Below are positions 1 to 10,382 of a stretch of 64,000 nt of DNA, piece after piece. The notes under the pieces are model-generated. The model was given only the letters and a program-made list of their open reading frames with translations, was not told the DNA's origin and did no database searches. Numbering within the stretch: position 1 is the stretch's first letter; each line of letters opens with the position of its first letter. The stretch is taken from the NCBI RefSeq assembly GCF_000836725.1, contig NZ_JXTH01000007.1, forward strand, positions 1-64,000, given 5' to 3'. The position numbers and the translations under genes are program-made. Origin of the DNA: Anoxybacillus thermarum. Its GTDB lineage: Bacteria; Bacillota; Bacilli; Bacillales; Anoxybacillaceae.

Positions 1-1
1 G

Positions 2-145
2 TCCAAGCGGGTTGAACAGGCCAAACGGAAGGCAGGACGGTTGTGGGCAGATGTGGTGCGTCAGAATCTACCGTGTCTGCAGCGGTCATCCGGGACGCCG
101 ATCCATCAAGCGTTGTCGGCGCTTCGGGATTTTGGTTGGGTGTAA
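2..145 (+). CDS. C-terminal fragment of a probable transposase (cut by window edge)
   Basis: An open frame enters from the left edge and ends at TAA 143-145, giving 47 residues that finish in FGWV. It is rich in Arg/Lys and higher in GC than what follows. The sequence after the stop looks like non-coding IS-end DNA. In B. subtilis fabH is preceded by yjzB/comZ, so this fragment is an insertion relative to that order. I do not recognise the family with certainty; the transposase call is inference from composition and context. Confidence 0.35.
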   Translation, partial: SKRVEQAKRKAGRLWADVVRQNLPCLQRSSGTPIHQALSALRDFGWV

Positions 146-312
146 AAAAATGGAATACAATATCATCACTTCAAGATGAGGGATGAGAGTCCAAAAGCGC
201 TTACGATATCAATTCCTGAAAATGGTTCGCTAACTAGTGATTGACAACACCCGTAGTGAACCGAAAAAATGTTCTCCACAAAGTCTTGACTGACTCGTAC
301 ATAGATGAAAAC

Positions 313-342
313 TTGACATACATGTTACAAAACCATTATAAT
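313..342 (+). promoter_or_regulatory. Consensus sigma-A promoter
   Basis: TTGACA at 313-318 and TATAAT at 337-342, both perfect consensus hexamers, separated by 18 nt. No protein-coding gene with a ribosome binding site follows before a strong terminator at 395-429, so this promoter seems to drive a short RNA. Confidence 0.7.
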
Positions 343-348
343 GAGAAT

Positions 349-430
349 ACATTACATGTTCGTAACGGTTTGTTACGTGTATCATTACGCATTCCGAGAG
401 ACAGCCTAGTTCGGTTGTCTCTCGTTTTTT
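349..430 (+). ncRNA. Candidate small RNA of about 80 nt
   Basis: Between the consensus promoter and a strong intrinsic terminator lies about 80 nt with two hairpins. The first is CGTAAC (361-366) pairing with GTTACG (372-377). The second is the terminator, CGAGAGACA (395-403) pairing with TGTCTCTCG (415-423), followed by six T. I see no Shine-Dalgarno plus start codon inside it. It could be a small RNA, a by-product of a degraded mobile element, or an attenuated leader. The transcript start is inferred. Confidence 0.4.
395..429 (+). terminator. Intrinsic terminator of the candidate small RNA
   Basis: A 9-bp perfect stem (395-403 with 415-423) is followed directly by TTTTTT at 424-429. Confidence 0.75.
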
Positions 431-538
431 ATTCCCACATTATTTAAAAAAAAATGCTTATGCAAATATTTAACGAATGTGCATATACTATATATACATT
501 ACGCAATCCGCAGTTTAACGCTGCGTATATGATGACGC

Positions 539-570
539 ATGCGGGCTTGAAAATAAGCCCGCATTTTTTT
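539..570 (+). terminator. Intrinsic terminator upstream of fabH
   Basis: ATGCGGGCTT (539-548) pairs perfectly with AAGCCCGCAT (555-564), followed by a T run. A smaller hairpin, CGCAG..CTGCG near 508-525, lies just upstream. The AT-rich stretch 430-500 holds a possible TATACT -10 near 484 but no clear -35, so whether this ends a second short transcript or the one from 313 is unknown. Confidence 0.65.
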
Positions 571-571
571 A

Positions 572-616
572 TTGCGTGAAACGAAAAAAGAAAGTAAAAT
601 TAGTACCAAGTAATAA
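572..616 (+). promoter_or_regulatory. fabH promoter with FapR-like operator
   Basis: TTGCGT (572-577) and TAAAAT (595-600) are separated by 17 nt. Overlapping the -10 and start region is ATTAGTACC followed by AAGTAATAA (599-616). This resembles the FapR operator of Bacillus fatty-acid genes (core TTAGTACC with an imperfect inverted repeat). A related site precedes fabI at 27959. FapR represses these genes until malonyl-CoA releases it. The match is by eye. Confidence 0.55.
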
Positions 617-646
617 AGTTTGATAATAAAAGGAGACGATATTTCC

Positions 647-1579
647 GTGAGTGCAGGAATTATTGGAATTGGACGATATTTGCCGGAACGTATTGTGACG
701 AATAAAGAATTAGAACAACGAATGGATACGTCAGATGAATGGATTCGGACGCGCACAGGGATTGAAGAGCGGCGCATTGCCTCAAATGATATGGATACGT
801 CCGATATGGGTTATATCGCAGCGAAGCGAGCTCTTGATAATGCGGGCATTTCTTCGGAACAAATTGATCTCATTTTAGTAGCGACGGTGACGCCGGATCG
901 CGCCTTTCCATCTGTCGCATGTATGTTGCAAGAAAAGCTTGGGGCGGTGCATGCAGCCGCGCTCGACGTAAGCGCGGCATGTGCAGGATTTATGTATGCG
1001 ATGGTAACCGCGAAACAATTTATTGAAACAAATACGTACAAATACGTGCTTGTCGTTGGTGTAGAAAAGTTATCAAAAATCGTTGATTGGAGCGATCGAA
1101 ATACAGCGGTGTTGTTTGGAGACGGTGCAGGGGCGGTTGTCATGGGCAAAGTGTCTGAAGGCCGCGGCATCGTATCGTTTGAACTTGGGGCAGACGGTAC
1201 AGGCGGAAAATATTTATATCAAGACGATTATGTGGTCATGAACGGTCGGGAAGTATTTAAGTTTGCGGTTCGCCAAATGGGCGAGTCATGCATTCGCGTA
1301 TTAGAAAAAGCCGGATTGACGAAAGCGGACGTCGACTTTTTAATTCCGCATCAAGCGAACATTCGCATTATGGAGGCGGCGCGCGAACGGCTCGAACTTC
1401 CTGTTGAGCGCATGTCGATTACAGTGAATAAATACGGAAATACATCCGCTGCTTCCATTCCGATTTCACTTGTAGAAGAAGTGGAAGCCGGACGCATTCA
1501 AGATGATGACCTCATCATTATGGTCGGCTTTGGCGGTGGATTAACGTGGGGCGCTATTGCATTGCGCTGGGGCAAATAG
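647..1579 (+). CDS. fabH: 3-oxoacyl-ACP synthase III (FabH)
   Basis: Starts fatty-acid synthesis by condensing an acyl-CoA primer with malonyl-ACP. The 310-residue protein has the family's catalytic triad in context: Cys in [12 protein letters not shown] (about residue 112), His in IPHQANIR and Asn in [11 protein letters not shown]. It is the usual family length. I chose GTG at 647, spaced from AAAGGAG, because the protein then begins [13 protein letters not shown] like FabHA; a longer frame upstream has no start with a ribosome site. It lies 30 bp upstream of fabF, as in B. subtilis, and likely forms an operon with it under the FapR-like site. Confidence 0.95.
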   Translation: MSAGIIGIGRYLPERIVTNKELEQRMDTSDEWIRTRTGIEERRIASNDMDTSDMGYIAAKRALDNAGISSEQIDLILVATVTPDRAFPSVACMLQEKLGAVHAAALDVSAACAGFMYAMVTAKQFIETNTYKYVLVVGVEKLSKIVDWSDRNTAVLFGDGAGAVVMGKVSEGRGIVSFELGADGTGGKYLYQDDYVVMNGREVFKFAVRQMGESCIRVLEKAGLTKADVDFLIPHQANIRIMEAARERLELPVERMSITVNKYGNTSAASIPISLVEEVEAGRIQDDDLIIMVGFGGGLTWGAIALRWGK

Positions 1580-1609
1580 CGATGGTATGATGAAACAAAG
1601 GAGTGATGA

Positions 1610-2854
1610 ATGGTGAAAAAAAGACGAGTCGTCGTCACGGGATTAGGGGCTGTCACGCCGTTAGGAAATGATGTTGAAACGACATGGAAAAACATCGTTG
1701 CTGGACAATCCGGCATCGGTCCGCTCACACGGTTAAATGCGGACGATTTTCCTGCGAAAGTGGCAGCGGAAGTAAAAGATTTTCAAGTGGAACAATTTAT
1801 CGATAAAAAAGAAGCGCGCAAAATGGACCGATTTACGCAATATGCGGTCGCCGCTTCCATGATGGCAGTAAAAGATGCTGATTTACAAATTACGGAAGAA
1901 AATGCACCGCGCGTTGGCGTCTGGATTGGTTCGGGCATCGGCGGGATGGAAACGTACGAAGAACAGCTTAAAACGTTTTTAGAAAAAGGATATCGTCGCG
2001 TAAGCCCGTTTTTCGTTCCGATGATGATTCCGGATATGGCGGCCGGGCAAGTGTCGATTATGCTTGGGGCAAAAGGAATAAACTCATGTACGGTCACCGC
2101 TTGTGCGACAGGAACGAACTCGATTGGCGATGCGTTTAAAGTCATTGAGCGTGGCGATGCGGATGTGATGATTACCGGCGGAACAGAAGCGCCAATTACA
2201 CATATGGCATTTGCGGGATTTAGCGCAGCGAAAGCGCTCTCGTTTAATCCGGACCCAAAAACCGCATGCCGTCCGTTTGATCAACATCGCGACGGATTTA
2301 TTATGGGCGAAGGGGCTGGCATTATTATTTTAGAAGAATTAGAACATGCGTTAAAACGCGGTGCGCGCATTTATGCTGAAATTGTTGGCTACGGTGCGAC
2401 AGGCGATGCGTATCATATTACTGCTCCGGCACCTGGTGGAGAAGGCGGGGTGCGTGCGATGCGTCAAGCGCTTCATGATGCGAATATGCAGCCAGAGGAC
2501 ATCGACTATATTAACGCGCACGGCACGAGTACAGAGTATAACGATAAATATGAAACGATGGCGATTAAAGAAGTATTTGGTGAACACGCATATAAATTAG
2601 CTGTTAGCTCGACGAAATCGATGACGGGACATTTGCTTGGCGCAGCGGGTGCAATCGAAGCCATTTTCTCCGTTTTATCGATTCACGACGGCGTCATTCC
2701 GCCAACGATTAATTACGAAACACCAGATCCAGAATGCGACTTAGATTACGTGCCGAACGTGGCGCGCAAAAAAAACGTGCGTGCGGTATTAAGCAACTCG
2801 CTCGGCTTTGGTGGACATAATGCAACGATTATTTTCAAAAAATATGAAGGATGA
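1610..2854 (+). CDS. fabF: 3-oxoacyl-ACP synthase II (FabF)
   Basis: Elongates acyl-ACP by condensation with malonyl-ACP in the cytoplasmic type II system. The 414 residues carry the KAS Cys-His-His set: Cys in [11 protein letters not shown] (about 165), His in [11 protein letters not shown] and His in [12 protein letters not shown]. Length is normal. It follows fabH closely and ends in a tight terminator, so fabH-fabF looks like a two-gene unit. Confidence 0.96.
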   Translation: MVKKRRVVVTGLGAVTPLGNDVETTWKNIVAGQSGIGPLTRLNADDFPAKVAAEVKDFQVEQFIDKKEARKMDRFTQYAVAASMMAVKDADLQITEENAPRVGVWIGSGIGGMETYEEQLKTFLEKGYRRVSPFFVPMMIPDMAAGQVSIMLGAKGINSCTVTACATGTNSIGDAFKVIERGDADVMITGGTEAPITHMAFAGFSAAKALSFNPDPKTACRPFDQHRDGFIMGEGAGIIILEELEHALKRGARIYAEIVGYGATGDAYHITAPAPGGEGGVRAMRQALHDANMQPEDIDYINAHGTSTEYNDKYETMAIKEVFGEHAYKLAVSSTKSMTGHLLGAAGAIEAIFSVLSIHDGVIPPTINYETPDPECDLDYVPNVARKKNVRAVLSNSLGFGGHNATIIFKKYEG

Positions 2855-2873
2855 GGTTCGCCTCATCCTTTTT
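2847..2873 (+). terminator. fabHF terminator
   Basis: AAGGATGAGG (2847-2856), TTCG tetraloop, CCTCATCCTT (2861-2870), then T. It overlaps the fabF stop codon. Confidence 0.85.
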
Positions 2874-2925
2874 CACATTTTCCTTTCGTTTATCGTACAA
2901 TGCGATAACGAAAGGAGGGAATGTT

Positions 2926-3648
2926 ATGGGAGTGATTAACACGAAACATTGGTTTATGGACGATATGTGGCGAAAAAAAATAAAAGAAGATGTGCAACGT
3001 CATTTATTTGCGCACGGCATGGCGCGACATAACCAACATGATACGATGAAACAGCTCGCAGAAAAAAACGTATGGATGTTTGTTGCGAAAAAGTTCACAG
3101 AACTCCGAAAAGAGTGGGATGGCCCAGACGTGCCCGTATTTATTTTCCCGGCTGATGCCACAAACCGTTCTCTGCAACATGAATTTGGCGGAAAATCAGG
3201 CGTCGCTTTTCGCGATCAACTATTTTTATTTTTGCTTCCTCACGTATCGAACGAGCATGTTTATGCCCTCCTTATTCACGAATATAACCACGTTTGCCGT
3301 CTCCACGCTGATCCGAAAGAGGAACGGGAATATACGCTTCTTGATCGCATCGTGATGGAAGGATTAGCAGAACATGCGGTGAAGGAGCGACTCGGAAGCG
3401 AATATGTCGCAACATGGACGACATATTATACAGAAGAACAACTAAAGCAATGGATGAAAAAATGGATGATTCCAAATCTCTCTATTCGGCCAGACGATGC
3501 TCGTTACCGCGCGCTTTTATACGGTTCAGCATTTTATCCGCGCATGCTTGGTTATGCGGTCGGATATATGGTCGTCAAGCGGGCGCTAGAAAAAAAGACG
3601 ATGATAGAGCTACTTTCGATGAAAGCTGAAGAAATTTTTTTTACGTAA
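2926..3648 (+). CDS. yjaZ: YjaZ-type zinc peptidase (DUF2268)
   Basis: A 240-residue protein with an HEYNH zinc-protease motif near residues 117-121 (in LLIHEYNHVCRLH) and a following EGLAEH segment that can give the third ligand. This is the DUF2268 predicted metallopeptidase family; its substrate is not known to me. I place the start at ATG 2926 because AAAGGAGGG sits just upstream; the frame extends further 5' into the fabF terminator but without a ribosome site. The position after fabF matches B. subtilis yjaZ. Confidence 0.85.
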   Translation: MGVINTKHWFMDDMWRKKIKEDVQRHLFAHGMARHNQHDTMKQLAEKNVWMFVAKKFTELRKEWDGPDVPVFIFPADATNRSLQHEFGGKSGVAFRDQLFLFLLPHVSNEHVYALLIHEYNHVCRLHADPKEEREYTLLDRIVMEGLAEHAVKERLGSEYVATWTTYYTEEQLKQWMKKWMIPNLSIRPDDARYRALLYGSAFYPRMLGYAVGYMVVKRALEKKTMIELLSMKAEEIFFT

Positions 3649-3703
3649 CGCATCGTTTAGACGCTTGTTCATACATATAGTAGTGGACAAGGGGGACTGA
3701 CGG

Positions 3704-3910
3704 ATGCGTTTCTTTTTTTATTTGCTTGGGTTTGGGATGTCGGTCATTGGTGGGACGACGATGATTGCGTATTTAAATATTATGGCGTCGCGTTCAGACT
3801 GGAAAGAATATTTGTTGTTTATTAGCACAAAAGTGGAATGTTACTTTTTGCCGATCGGTTTGTTTATGACGTGGTTAAGCATTTTTTTTCCGTCTCATGA
3901 CGATGGTTAA
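3704..3910 (+). CDS. Small two-helix membrane protein, unknown function
   Basis: 68 residues with two hydrophobic segments (about 3-26 and 39-62) separated by a short charged loop, ending in a hydrophilic SHDDG. AAGGGGGA lies about 9 nt upstream of ATG. No family recognised. It sits between yjaZ and yjbA, on the same strand. Confidence 0.6.
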   Translation: MRFFFYLLGFGMSVIGGTTMIAYLNIMASRSDWKEYLLFISTKVECYFLPIGLFMTWLSIFFPSHDDG

Positions 3911-3948
3911 ATTTAGGGTGAAATGGAATAAAATGAACGACCTCTGAC

Positions 3949-3957
3949 CATACTGTG
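3949..3957 (+). promoter_or_regulatory. Possible mother-cell sigma -10 before yjbA
   Basis: CATACTGTG fits the loose CATANNNT core of sigma-E/sigma-K -10 elements and lies 30 nt upstream of the yjbA ATG. I see no decisive -35, so this is only a candidate. Confidence 0.3.
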
Positions 3958-3986
3958 AACAAATCGTTCGAAGTGAGGGGTTATGC

Positions 3987-4727
3987 ATGTTATATCTTCA
4001 CGATGTTTGGGTGAATTGGTTTGAAGGGGAAGAAAACGGGTATAACGTTTGCCACTTTTATGAGTGGAGAAAAGATGATGCGATTGAGCTGTTAGATCAA
4101 GTGCCTGTATTAAAAGTGAGCCCACAGCTGTTTCATTACTTAGAAAATAGTTTGTCGGAAATTCCGAAGCCGCTGCTTGAAGATGTATATCAAAAAGCGT
4201 ACGTGAGAAAAAATCATGAGCGCATCCAGCTTGAATATTGTTTTATTGCGACAGATGGTTGTGGCATTGTGGCAATTGATACGATCGGTTATCATATTCC
4301 GATTCGAAAAAGCCGGCTTATTCCACGCCAAGAACAGCTCGTTTATGAGATGGTGAAAGAACAAGATGTGCGCATATATCCATTTCAACAAAGTGAAAAA
4401 GAATACCATATTTTATCGCCGCATCCTGCGCTCATGAGCGGGTTGACACGCAAAGAGCGGCAATTGAAGCAGCTATTATTTATGGCGCTTGACCAGCTGT
4501 ATGGAACGAAAAATGTCGCTGAAGTGCGCTATTGGTACACGGAATGGGCGCCAGAAAAGTATGCATACATTCAACAAATGTCGTTTGAAGAAGCGTGGAA
4601 CGGCTTGTACGAAGAAGCGAAATACGGTTGGTCCGAACGGCACGCTCATTTATGCGAACGGCTCGTCAAAGGGCAGCCGTTTTTTGAAAAACTATGGGAA
4701 ATGGAGCAAGAGCCGAAAGTGAATTAA
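3987..4727 (+). CDS. yjbA: YjbA family protein (DUF3603)
   Basis: A 246-residue cytoplasmic-type protein without signal peptide or membrane segment, recognisable as YjbA from its N-terminal [20 protein letters not shown] and its place just before convergent trpS. Function is unknown to me. GTGAGGGG lies 8-9 nt before ATG 3987. It ends at a hairpin shared with trpS. Confidence 0.8.
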   Translation: MLYLHDVWVNWFEGEENGYNVCHFYEWRKDDAIELLDQVPVLKVSPQLFHYLENSLSEIPKPLLEDVYQKAYVRKNHERIQLEYCFIATDGCGIVAIDTIGYHIPIRKSRLIPRQEQLVYEMVKEQDVRIYPFQQSEKEYHILSPHPALMSGLTRKERQLKQLLFMALDQLYGTKNVAEVRYWYTEWAPEKYAYIQQMSFEEAWNGLYEEAKYGWSERHAHLCERLVKGQPFFEKLWEMEQEPKVN

Positions 4728-4756
4728 AAAACTCAGCCCGCGTGGAGCTGAGTTTT

Positions 4757-4758
<2 letters not shown>
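4726..4758. terminator. Bidirectional terminator between yjbA and trpS
   Basis: An A run, ACTCAGC (4731-4737), loop, GCTGAGT (4747-4753) and a T run allow termination from both sides. It overlaps both stop codons. Confidence 0.8.
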
Positions 4759-6026
<1,268 letters not shown>

Positions 6027-6031
6027 ACAAC

Positions 6032-6060
6032 ATTATATGGTGTTCGTTTTTTCATGTCAA
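6032..6060 (-). promoter_or_regulatory. trpS promoter
   Basis: On the minus strand TTGACA (6055-6060) and TATAAT (6032-6037) are both perfect, with a 17-nt spacer. The -35 overlaps the stop codon (6057-6059) of the upstream DUF3899 gene. Confidence 0.85.
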
Positions 6061-6386
6061 TAAACGTATGACAAAATAAACGTCACGAACGTTACGAATA
6101 GCCCGGCGAAAAAAAAGGGAGCGCCCCACTGCGTTTTTGTTTCATCATCATGCTCGTCTTGGGCATAATAACGCTCGACAGGTGAGCGAAACAACCGCTT
6201 AAAACTCGCGATCGTTACATCGAAAAATCCGCGTTCATAAATGAACCGTAAGCCACCGATGATGACGAGCGGTTGAGCGAGAAGAAACGAAACGTTAATA
6301 AAAGTAAGCCATTTATGTGCAGAAAAAAGTGCAACCGTTAGCGCAATGAAAAAGACGAGAGAGCTTGTCACAACTAGTTTTTTCAC
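6057..6386 (-). CDS. DUF3899-like membrane protein
   Basis: 109 residues with hydrophobic segments at about 5-22, 28-47 and 90-108, and a charged central stretch (RSPVERYYAQDEHDDETKTQ). It resembles the DUF3899 small membrane family of Bacillaceae; function unknown. AAAGGTGG lies upstream of ATG 6386. Its stop codon is inside the trpS promoter. Confidence 0.65.
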   Translation of the reverse strand: MKKLVVTSSLVFFIALTVALFSAHKWLTFINVSFLLAQPLVIIGGLRFIYERGFFDVTIASFKRLFRSPVERYYAQDEHDDETKTQWGAPFFFAGLFVTFVTFILSYVY

Positions 6387-6570
6387 AACTTATCCACCTT
6401 TCGTGCTTAATCGCTGTAAAGTATTATACTAAAAAAAGTGTAAATTTTCTATTTACAAATGAATAAAAAACAAATAAAATAGTCATCAAGCTGATTTTAT
6501 CAAATTTGTGAACAAATCTAACATTTCTCTAAAATGTTAGAAAATTTAAAAAAAGTTCAAAAAAAATCTT

Positions 6571-6634
6571 TTCAAATATATTAATTCGTTATATAATGTC
6601 CTTGTGTTTCAAATCTTCTGATAAATCAGAAGAT
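6571..6634 (+). promoter_or_regulatory. oppA promoter region and leader hairpin
   Basis: TATAAT at 6592-6597 is preceded by TTCAAA at 6571-6576 (15-nt spacer, a weak pair). The leader then has a perfect hairpin, ATCTTCTGAT with ATCAGAAGAT (about 6613-6634), without a T run; it may stabilise the mRNA 5' end. The wider 6387-6672 gap is very AT-rich and holds nothing else I can support. Confidence 0.45.
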
Positions 6635-6672
6635 GGGAATAAATACAATAAACAGATGAGGGGGAAACTCGC

Positions 6673-8319
6673 ATGAAGAAAAAGTTATCTATCTTTTTCG
6701 TGCTTCTTCTCGTTGCTTCCATGGTGCTAGCAGCATGTGGCGGCAACAAAGCGGAAGAACCGAAACCTTCAGATGAAGGAAAACAAGAAACACCAGCGAA
6801 AGAGCAAGTATTGAACTTGTTAGAAACTTCTGAAATTCCTTCACTAGACTCTACGTTAGCGACTGATGCCGTATCATTCCGCGTCATGAACAACGTATTT
6901 GAAGGATTATACCGTTTAGACGAAAACAATCAGCCTACGCCAGGAATGGCTGAAAGCTATGAAGTAAGCGAAGATGGAAAAGTGTACACATTTAAACTTC
7001 GCGATGCAAAATGGTCAAACGGAGATGCTGTGACGGCAAACGATTTCGTATATGCTTGGAGAAAAGCGCTTGATCCAAACACAGGTGCTGAGTATGCGTA
7101 CATCATGTACGACATTAAAAACGCTGAAGAAGTAAACACTGGAAAAGTGCCTGTTGACCAATTAGGCGTCAAAGCAATTGACGACAAAACGTTACAAGTT
7201 GAATTGAAAAACCCAATTCCATATTTCTTAAGCTTATTATCGTTCCCAACATTCTATCCACAAAACGAGAAATTTGTGAAAGAGCAAGGGGACAAATACG
7301 GTCTTGAAGCAAACACAACAATTTACAACGGTCCGTTCGTATTAAGCGAGTGGAAACATGAACAAAGCTTCCAATTAAAGAAAAACGAACAATATTGGGA
7401 TGCACAAACTGTAAAGCTTGAAACAATTAACTTCAACATCGTTAAAGACGTTGCGACTGGCGTAAACTTGTATGAAACAAACAAAGCAGACCGCGTTGGT
7501 TTAAGTGCAGAGTTTGTTGACAAATATAGCAGCGACAAAAACTTTAAAACAAAATCAGAGCCTGTATTGTTCTTCATTCGCATGAACCAAAAGAATGAAG
7601 TGTTGAAAAACGTAAATGCTCGTAAAGCGATTGCGATGGGCTTTGATAAAGAAGCGATGGTTGCGACAATCTTAAATAACGGTTCAAAAGCAGCGAACTA
7701 CTTCGTTCCAGAAGGATTTGTTACAGGTCCAAACGGAAAAGACTTCCGTGAAGAAAATGGCGATTTAGTAACATTTAACGCTGAAGAAGCGAAAAAATAT
7801 TGGGAGCAAGCGAAAAAAGAGCTTGGCAAAGACAAAGTGACGCTTGAATTGTTAAACTACGATTCTGAAAGTGCGAAGAAAATTGGTGAGTTCTTAAAAG
7901 AGCAACTTGAAACAAACTTGCCAGGTTTAACAGTCAATATTAAACAACAACCATTTAAGCAAAAACTTGACCTTGAAAGCAAAATGCAATATGAGTTATC
8001 ATTTGCTGGTTGGGGTCCAGACTACCAAGATCCAATGACATTCATCGACATGTTTGTTACAAACGGTGCTCACAACCAAACTGGTTGGTCAAATGCTGAG
8101 TACGACAAACTTGTAAAAGATGCGAAAACAACGCTTCTTTCTGACTTACAAGCTCGTTGGGATGCAATGGTAAAAGCTGAGAAAATCTTGTTAGATGAAG
8201 CGGTTATCGCGCCAATGTACCAACGTGGTGCAGCGTACTTAGAGCGTGAATACGTGAAAGGTATCGTTGATCATCCATTCGGTCCAGACAACAGCTACAA
8301 GTGGGCTTATATCGAGTAA
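6673..8319 (+). CDS. oppA: Oligopeptide-binding lipoprotein OppA
   Basis: Captures peptides outside the membrane and hands them to OppBC. The 548 residues begin with a lipoprotein signal (KKKLSIFFVLLLVASMVLA, lipobox LAAC, Cys at about 21), then the SBP_bac_5 fold with the YAWRKALDP and WKHEQSF type motifs of peptide binders. GAGGGGGA lies before ATG. First gene of an opp operon in the order A-B-C-D-F, as in B. subtilis, where Opp imports signalling peptides that affect sporulation and competence. Confidence 0.95.
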   Translation: MKKKLSIFFVLLLVASMVLAACGGNKAEEPKPSDEGKQETPAKEQVLNLLETSEIPSLDSTLATDAVSFRVMNNVFEGLYRLDENNQPTPGMAESYEVSEDGKVYTFKLRDAKWSNGDAVTANDFVYAWRKALDPNTGAEYAYIMYDIKNAEEVNTGKVPVDQLGVKAIDDKTLQVELKNPIPYFLSLLSFPTFYPQNEKFVKEQGDKYGLEANTTIYNGPFVLSEWKHEQSFQLKKNEQYWDAQTVKLETINFNIVKDVATGVNLYETNKADRVGLSAEFVDKYSSDKNFKTKSEPVLFFIRMNQKNEVLKNVNARKAIAMGFDKEAMVATILNNGSKAANYFVPEGFVTGPNGKDFREENGDLVTFNAEEAKKYWEQAKKELGKDKVTLELLNYDSESAKKIGEFLKEQLETNLPGLTVNIKQQPFKQKLDLESKMQYELSFAGWGPDYQDPMTFIDMFVTNGAHNQTGWSNAEYDKLVKDAKTTLLSDLQARWDAMVKAEKILLDEAVIAPMYQRGAAYLEREYVKGIVDHPFGPDNSYKWAYIE

Positions 8320-8330
8320 TCGAAAAGAAA

Positions 8331-8367
8331 GGAGAGTATATGTGCGATAAGCATATACTCTCCTTTT
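8331..8367 (+). terminator. Attenuator-like hairpin between oppA and oppB
   Basis: GGAGAGTATATG (8331-8342) pairs perfectly with CATATACTCTCC (8352-8363), then TTTT. Such a hairpin after the binding-protein gene normally lets more oppA than oppBCDF mRNA accumulate, which is expected because binding protein is needed in excess. Confidence 0.75.
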
Positions 8368-8422
8368 GCCTGCTAATCAGTAAAATTTCAAAAAGTTTTT
8401 AATTTTTAAGGAGGTGTGCGAT

Positions 8423-9352
8423 ATGGCACGATATACGTTGCAACGTCTTATTTATATGATTATTACGCTATTTATCATTGCAACAGCCACGTTCTTTTTA
8501 ATGAAGCTTCTCCCAGGCTCCCCTCTCCAAAATCAAGAGAAGCTATCACCAGAACAACAAAAAATCATTTTAGAAAAGTATGGTCTAAATGATCCAGTTC
8601 CTGTGCAATACGTTCGTTATTTAGGCAACTTAGTTAAAGGAGATTTAGGCGTTTCTTTCCAATATGACAATCGCCCAGTGACACAATTGATTGGTGATCG
8701 CATTGGGCCATCGGCACAACTCGGTTTTCAAGCGCTCGTATTCGGGACAATTGTTGGTATTTTGCTCGGTGTGATCGCTGCTGTTCGTCATAATACAGCG
8801 GTTGACTATGGAGCAACGGTGTTAGCTGTTTTAGGTATTTCCATTCCATCATTTGTATTCGGTGGATTGTTGCAATATTACATCGGTGTAAAATTAAAAT
8901 TACTTCCTGTTGCGTTTTGGGATGGTTTTGAGTACACGATCATGCCAACGCTAGCGTTATCCGTATTCGTTATCGCGAGCATCGCGCGCTTTATGCGTAC
9001 AGAAATGTTAGAAGTGCTCGGTTCGGACTATATTTTAACAGCGCGTGCCAAAGGAATTAGCGGCTTTGGCGTCATTTTTAAACACGGATTGCGAAATGCA
9101 ATGATTCCGATTATTACAATTCTTGGTCCGATGGCTGTTAACTTAATGACAGGAACATTAGTTATCGAACAAATTTTTGCCGTTCCTGGATTAGGGGAGC
9201 AGTTCGTTCGCTCCATTAACTTAAATGACTATCCGGTCATTATGGGAACGACTATTTTCTATAGTGCGTTATTTATTTTTGTTATTTTTATTGTGGACGT
9301 GCTTTACGGCTTAATTGATCCGCGAATTCGTTTGGCGGGAGGGAAAAAATAA
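8423..9352 (+). CDS. oppB: Oligopeptide permease subunit OppB
   Basis: 309-residue inner-membrane permease with six predicted membrane spans and the EAA loop region (LTARAKGISGFGVIFKHGLRNA). AAGGAGGTG lies before ATG 8423, so I use that start rather than the in-frame ATG nine bases earlier. Its stop overlaps the oppC start (ATGA-type coupling at 9352). Confidence 0.94.
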   Translation: MARYTLQRLIYMIITLFIIATATFFLMKLLPGSPLQNQEKLSPEQQKIILEKYGLNDPVPVQYVRYLGNLVKGDLGVSFQYDNRPVTQLIGDRIGPSAQLGFQALVFGTIVGILLGVIAAVRHNTAVDYGATVLAVLGISIPSFVFGGLLQYYIGVKLKLLPVAFWDGFEYTIMPTLALSVFVIASIARFMRTEMLEVLGSDYILTARAKGISGFGVIFKHGLRNAMIPIITILGPMAVNLMTGTLVIEQIFAVPGLGEQFVRSINLNDYPVIMGTTIFYSALFIFVIFIVDVLYGLIDPRIRLAGGKK

Positions 9353-10362
9353 TGACAGAAAAGCAACTATCTCCTGAGTTGTTTGAGCTAGCGACAGAGC
9401 GTCAAGGTGATATGGAAAAAATTAATCGTCCAAGCTTAACGTTTTTACAAGACGCTTGGCTTCGATTAAGAAAAAATAAAGGTGCTGTGTTCGGATTAAT
9501 CATGATTATTGCCATTACGTTGATGGCTATTTTTGCACCGATCATGAGCGATCGTACGTATAAACAGCAAAATTTACAACATGCGAAATTACCACCGCGC
9601 ATTCCGGTGTTAGAAAATATTGATTGGCTTCCGTTTAATGGAAAAGATATGAACGGCATTGATGTGTACGAGAAACGTGGTGTGAAAGAATATTATTGGT
9701 TCGGTACAGACGACCTCGGTCGCGACTTATGGACACGGACATGGTACGGTGCCCGCATTTCGTTATATATCGGTGTATTAGCAGCAGCGATTGATTTATT
9801 AATTGGAATTATTTACGGCGGCGTTTCAGGATTTTACGGCGGTCGCGTCGATAACATCATGCAGCGCATTATTGAAGTGCTCGTCGGTATCCCAAACTTA
9901 ATTGTTGTCATCTTATTTATTCTTGTGTTTGAGCCGGGAATTATTTCGATTACGATGGCGATGGTCATTACCGGATGGGTGACGATGGCGCGTATTGTGC
10001 GCGGACAAATTTTAAAACTGAAAAATATGGAATACGTTTTAGCAGCGCGTACGCTCGGGGCATCTGATGCACGTATTATCGGAAAACATTTACTTCCGAA
10101 CGTCGTCGGTCCAATTATTATTACAACGATGTTTACGATTCCGAGTGCGATTTTTACAGAGGCGTTTTTAAGCTTTATCGGACTTGGCATTCGTCCTCCT
10201 GAAGCGTCGCTCGGTTCACTCGTTAATGATGGCTATAAATCGATCCAAACGTTCCCACATTTAATGATGATTCCAGCGTTTGTGATCAGCTTGCTCATTT
10301 TAAGCTTTAACTTATTAGCGGACGGTTTGCGCGATGCGCTTGATCCGAAAATGCGTAAATAA
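9352..10362 (+). CDS. oppC: Oligopeptide permease subunit OppC
   Basis: 336-residue partner permease of OppB. It has an N-terminal cytoplasmic stretch (to about 40), one anchor helix, a large loop (about 65-130) and the BPD transport domain with EAA motif (LAARTLGASDARIIGKHLLPN). Overlaps oppB by one base; oppD follows after 20 bp. Confidence 0.94.
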   Translation: MTEKQLSPELFELATERQGDMEKINRPSLTFLQDAWLRLRKNKGAVFGLIMIIAITLMAIFAPIMSDRTYKQQNLQHAKLPPRIPVLENIDWLPFNGKDMNGIDVYEKRGVKEYYWFGTDDLGRDLWTRTWYGARISLYIGVLAAAIDLLIGIIYGGVSGFYGGRVDNIMQRIIEVLVGIPNLIVVILFILVFEPGIISITMAMVITGWVTMARIVRGQILKLKNMEYVLAARTLGASDARIIGKHLLPNVVGPIIITTMFTIPSAIFTEAFLSFIGLGIRPPEASLGSLVNDGYKSIQTFPHLMMIPAFVISLLILSFNLLADGLRDALDPKMRK

Positions 10363-10382
10363 CGGATGAAAGGGGTGGAACA

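Noticed and set aside
241-447. 68-codon plus-strand frame starting at TTG
   Set aside because: It spans a consensus promoter and a strong terminator, has no ribosome binding site and no recognisable protein character.
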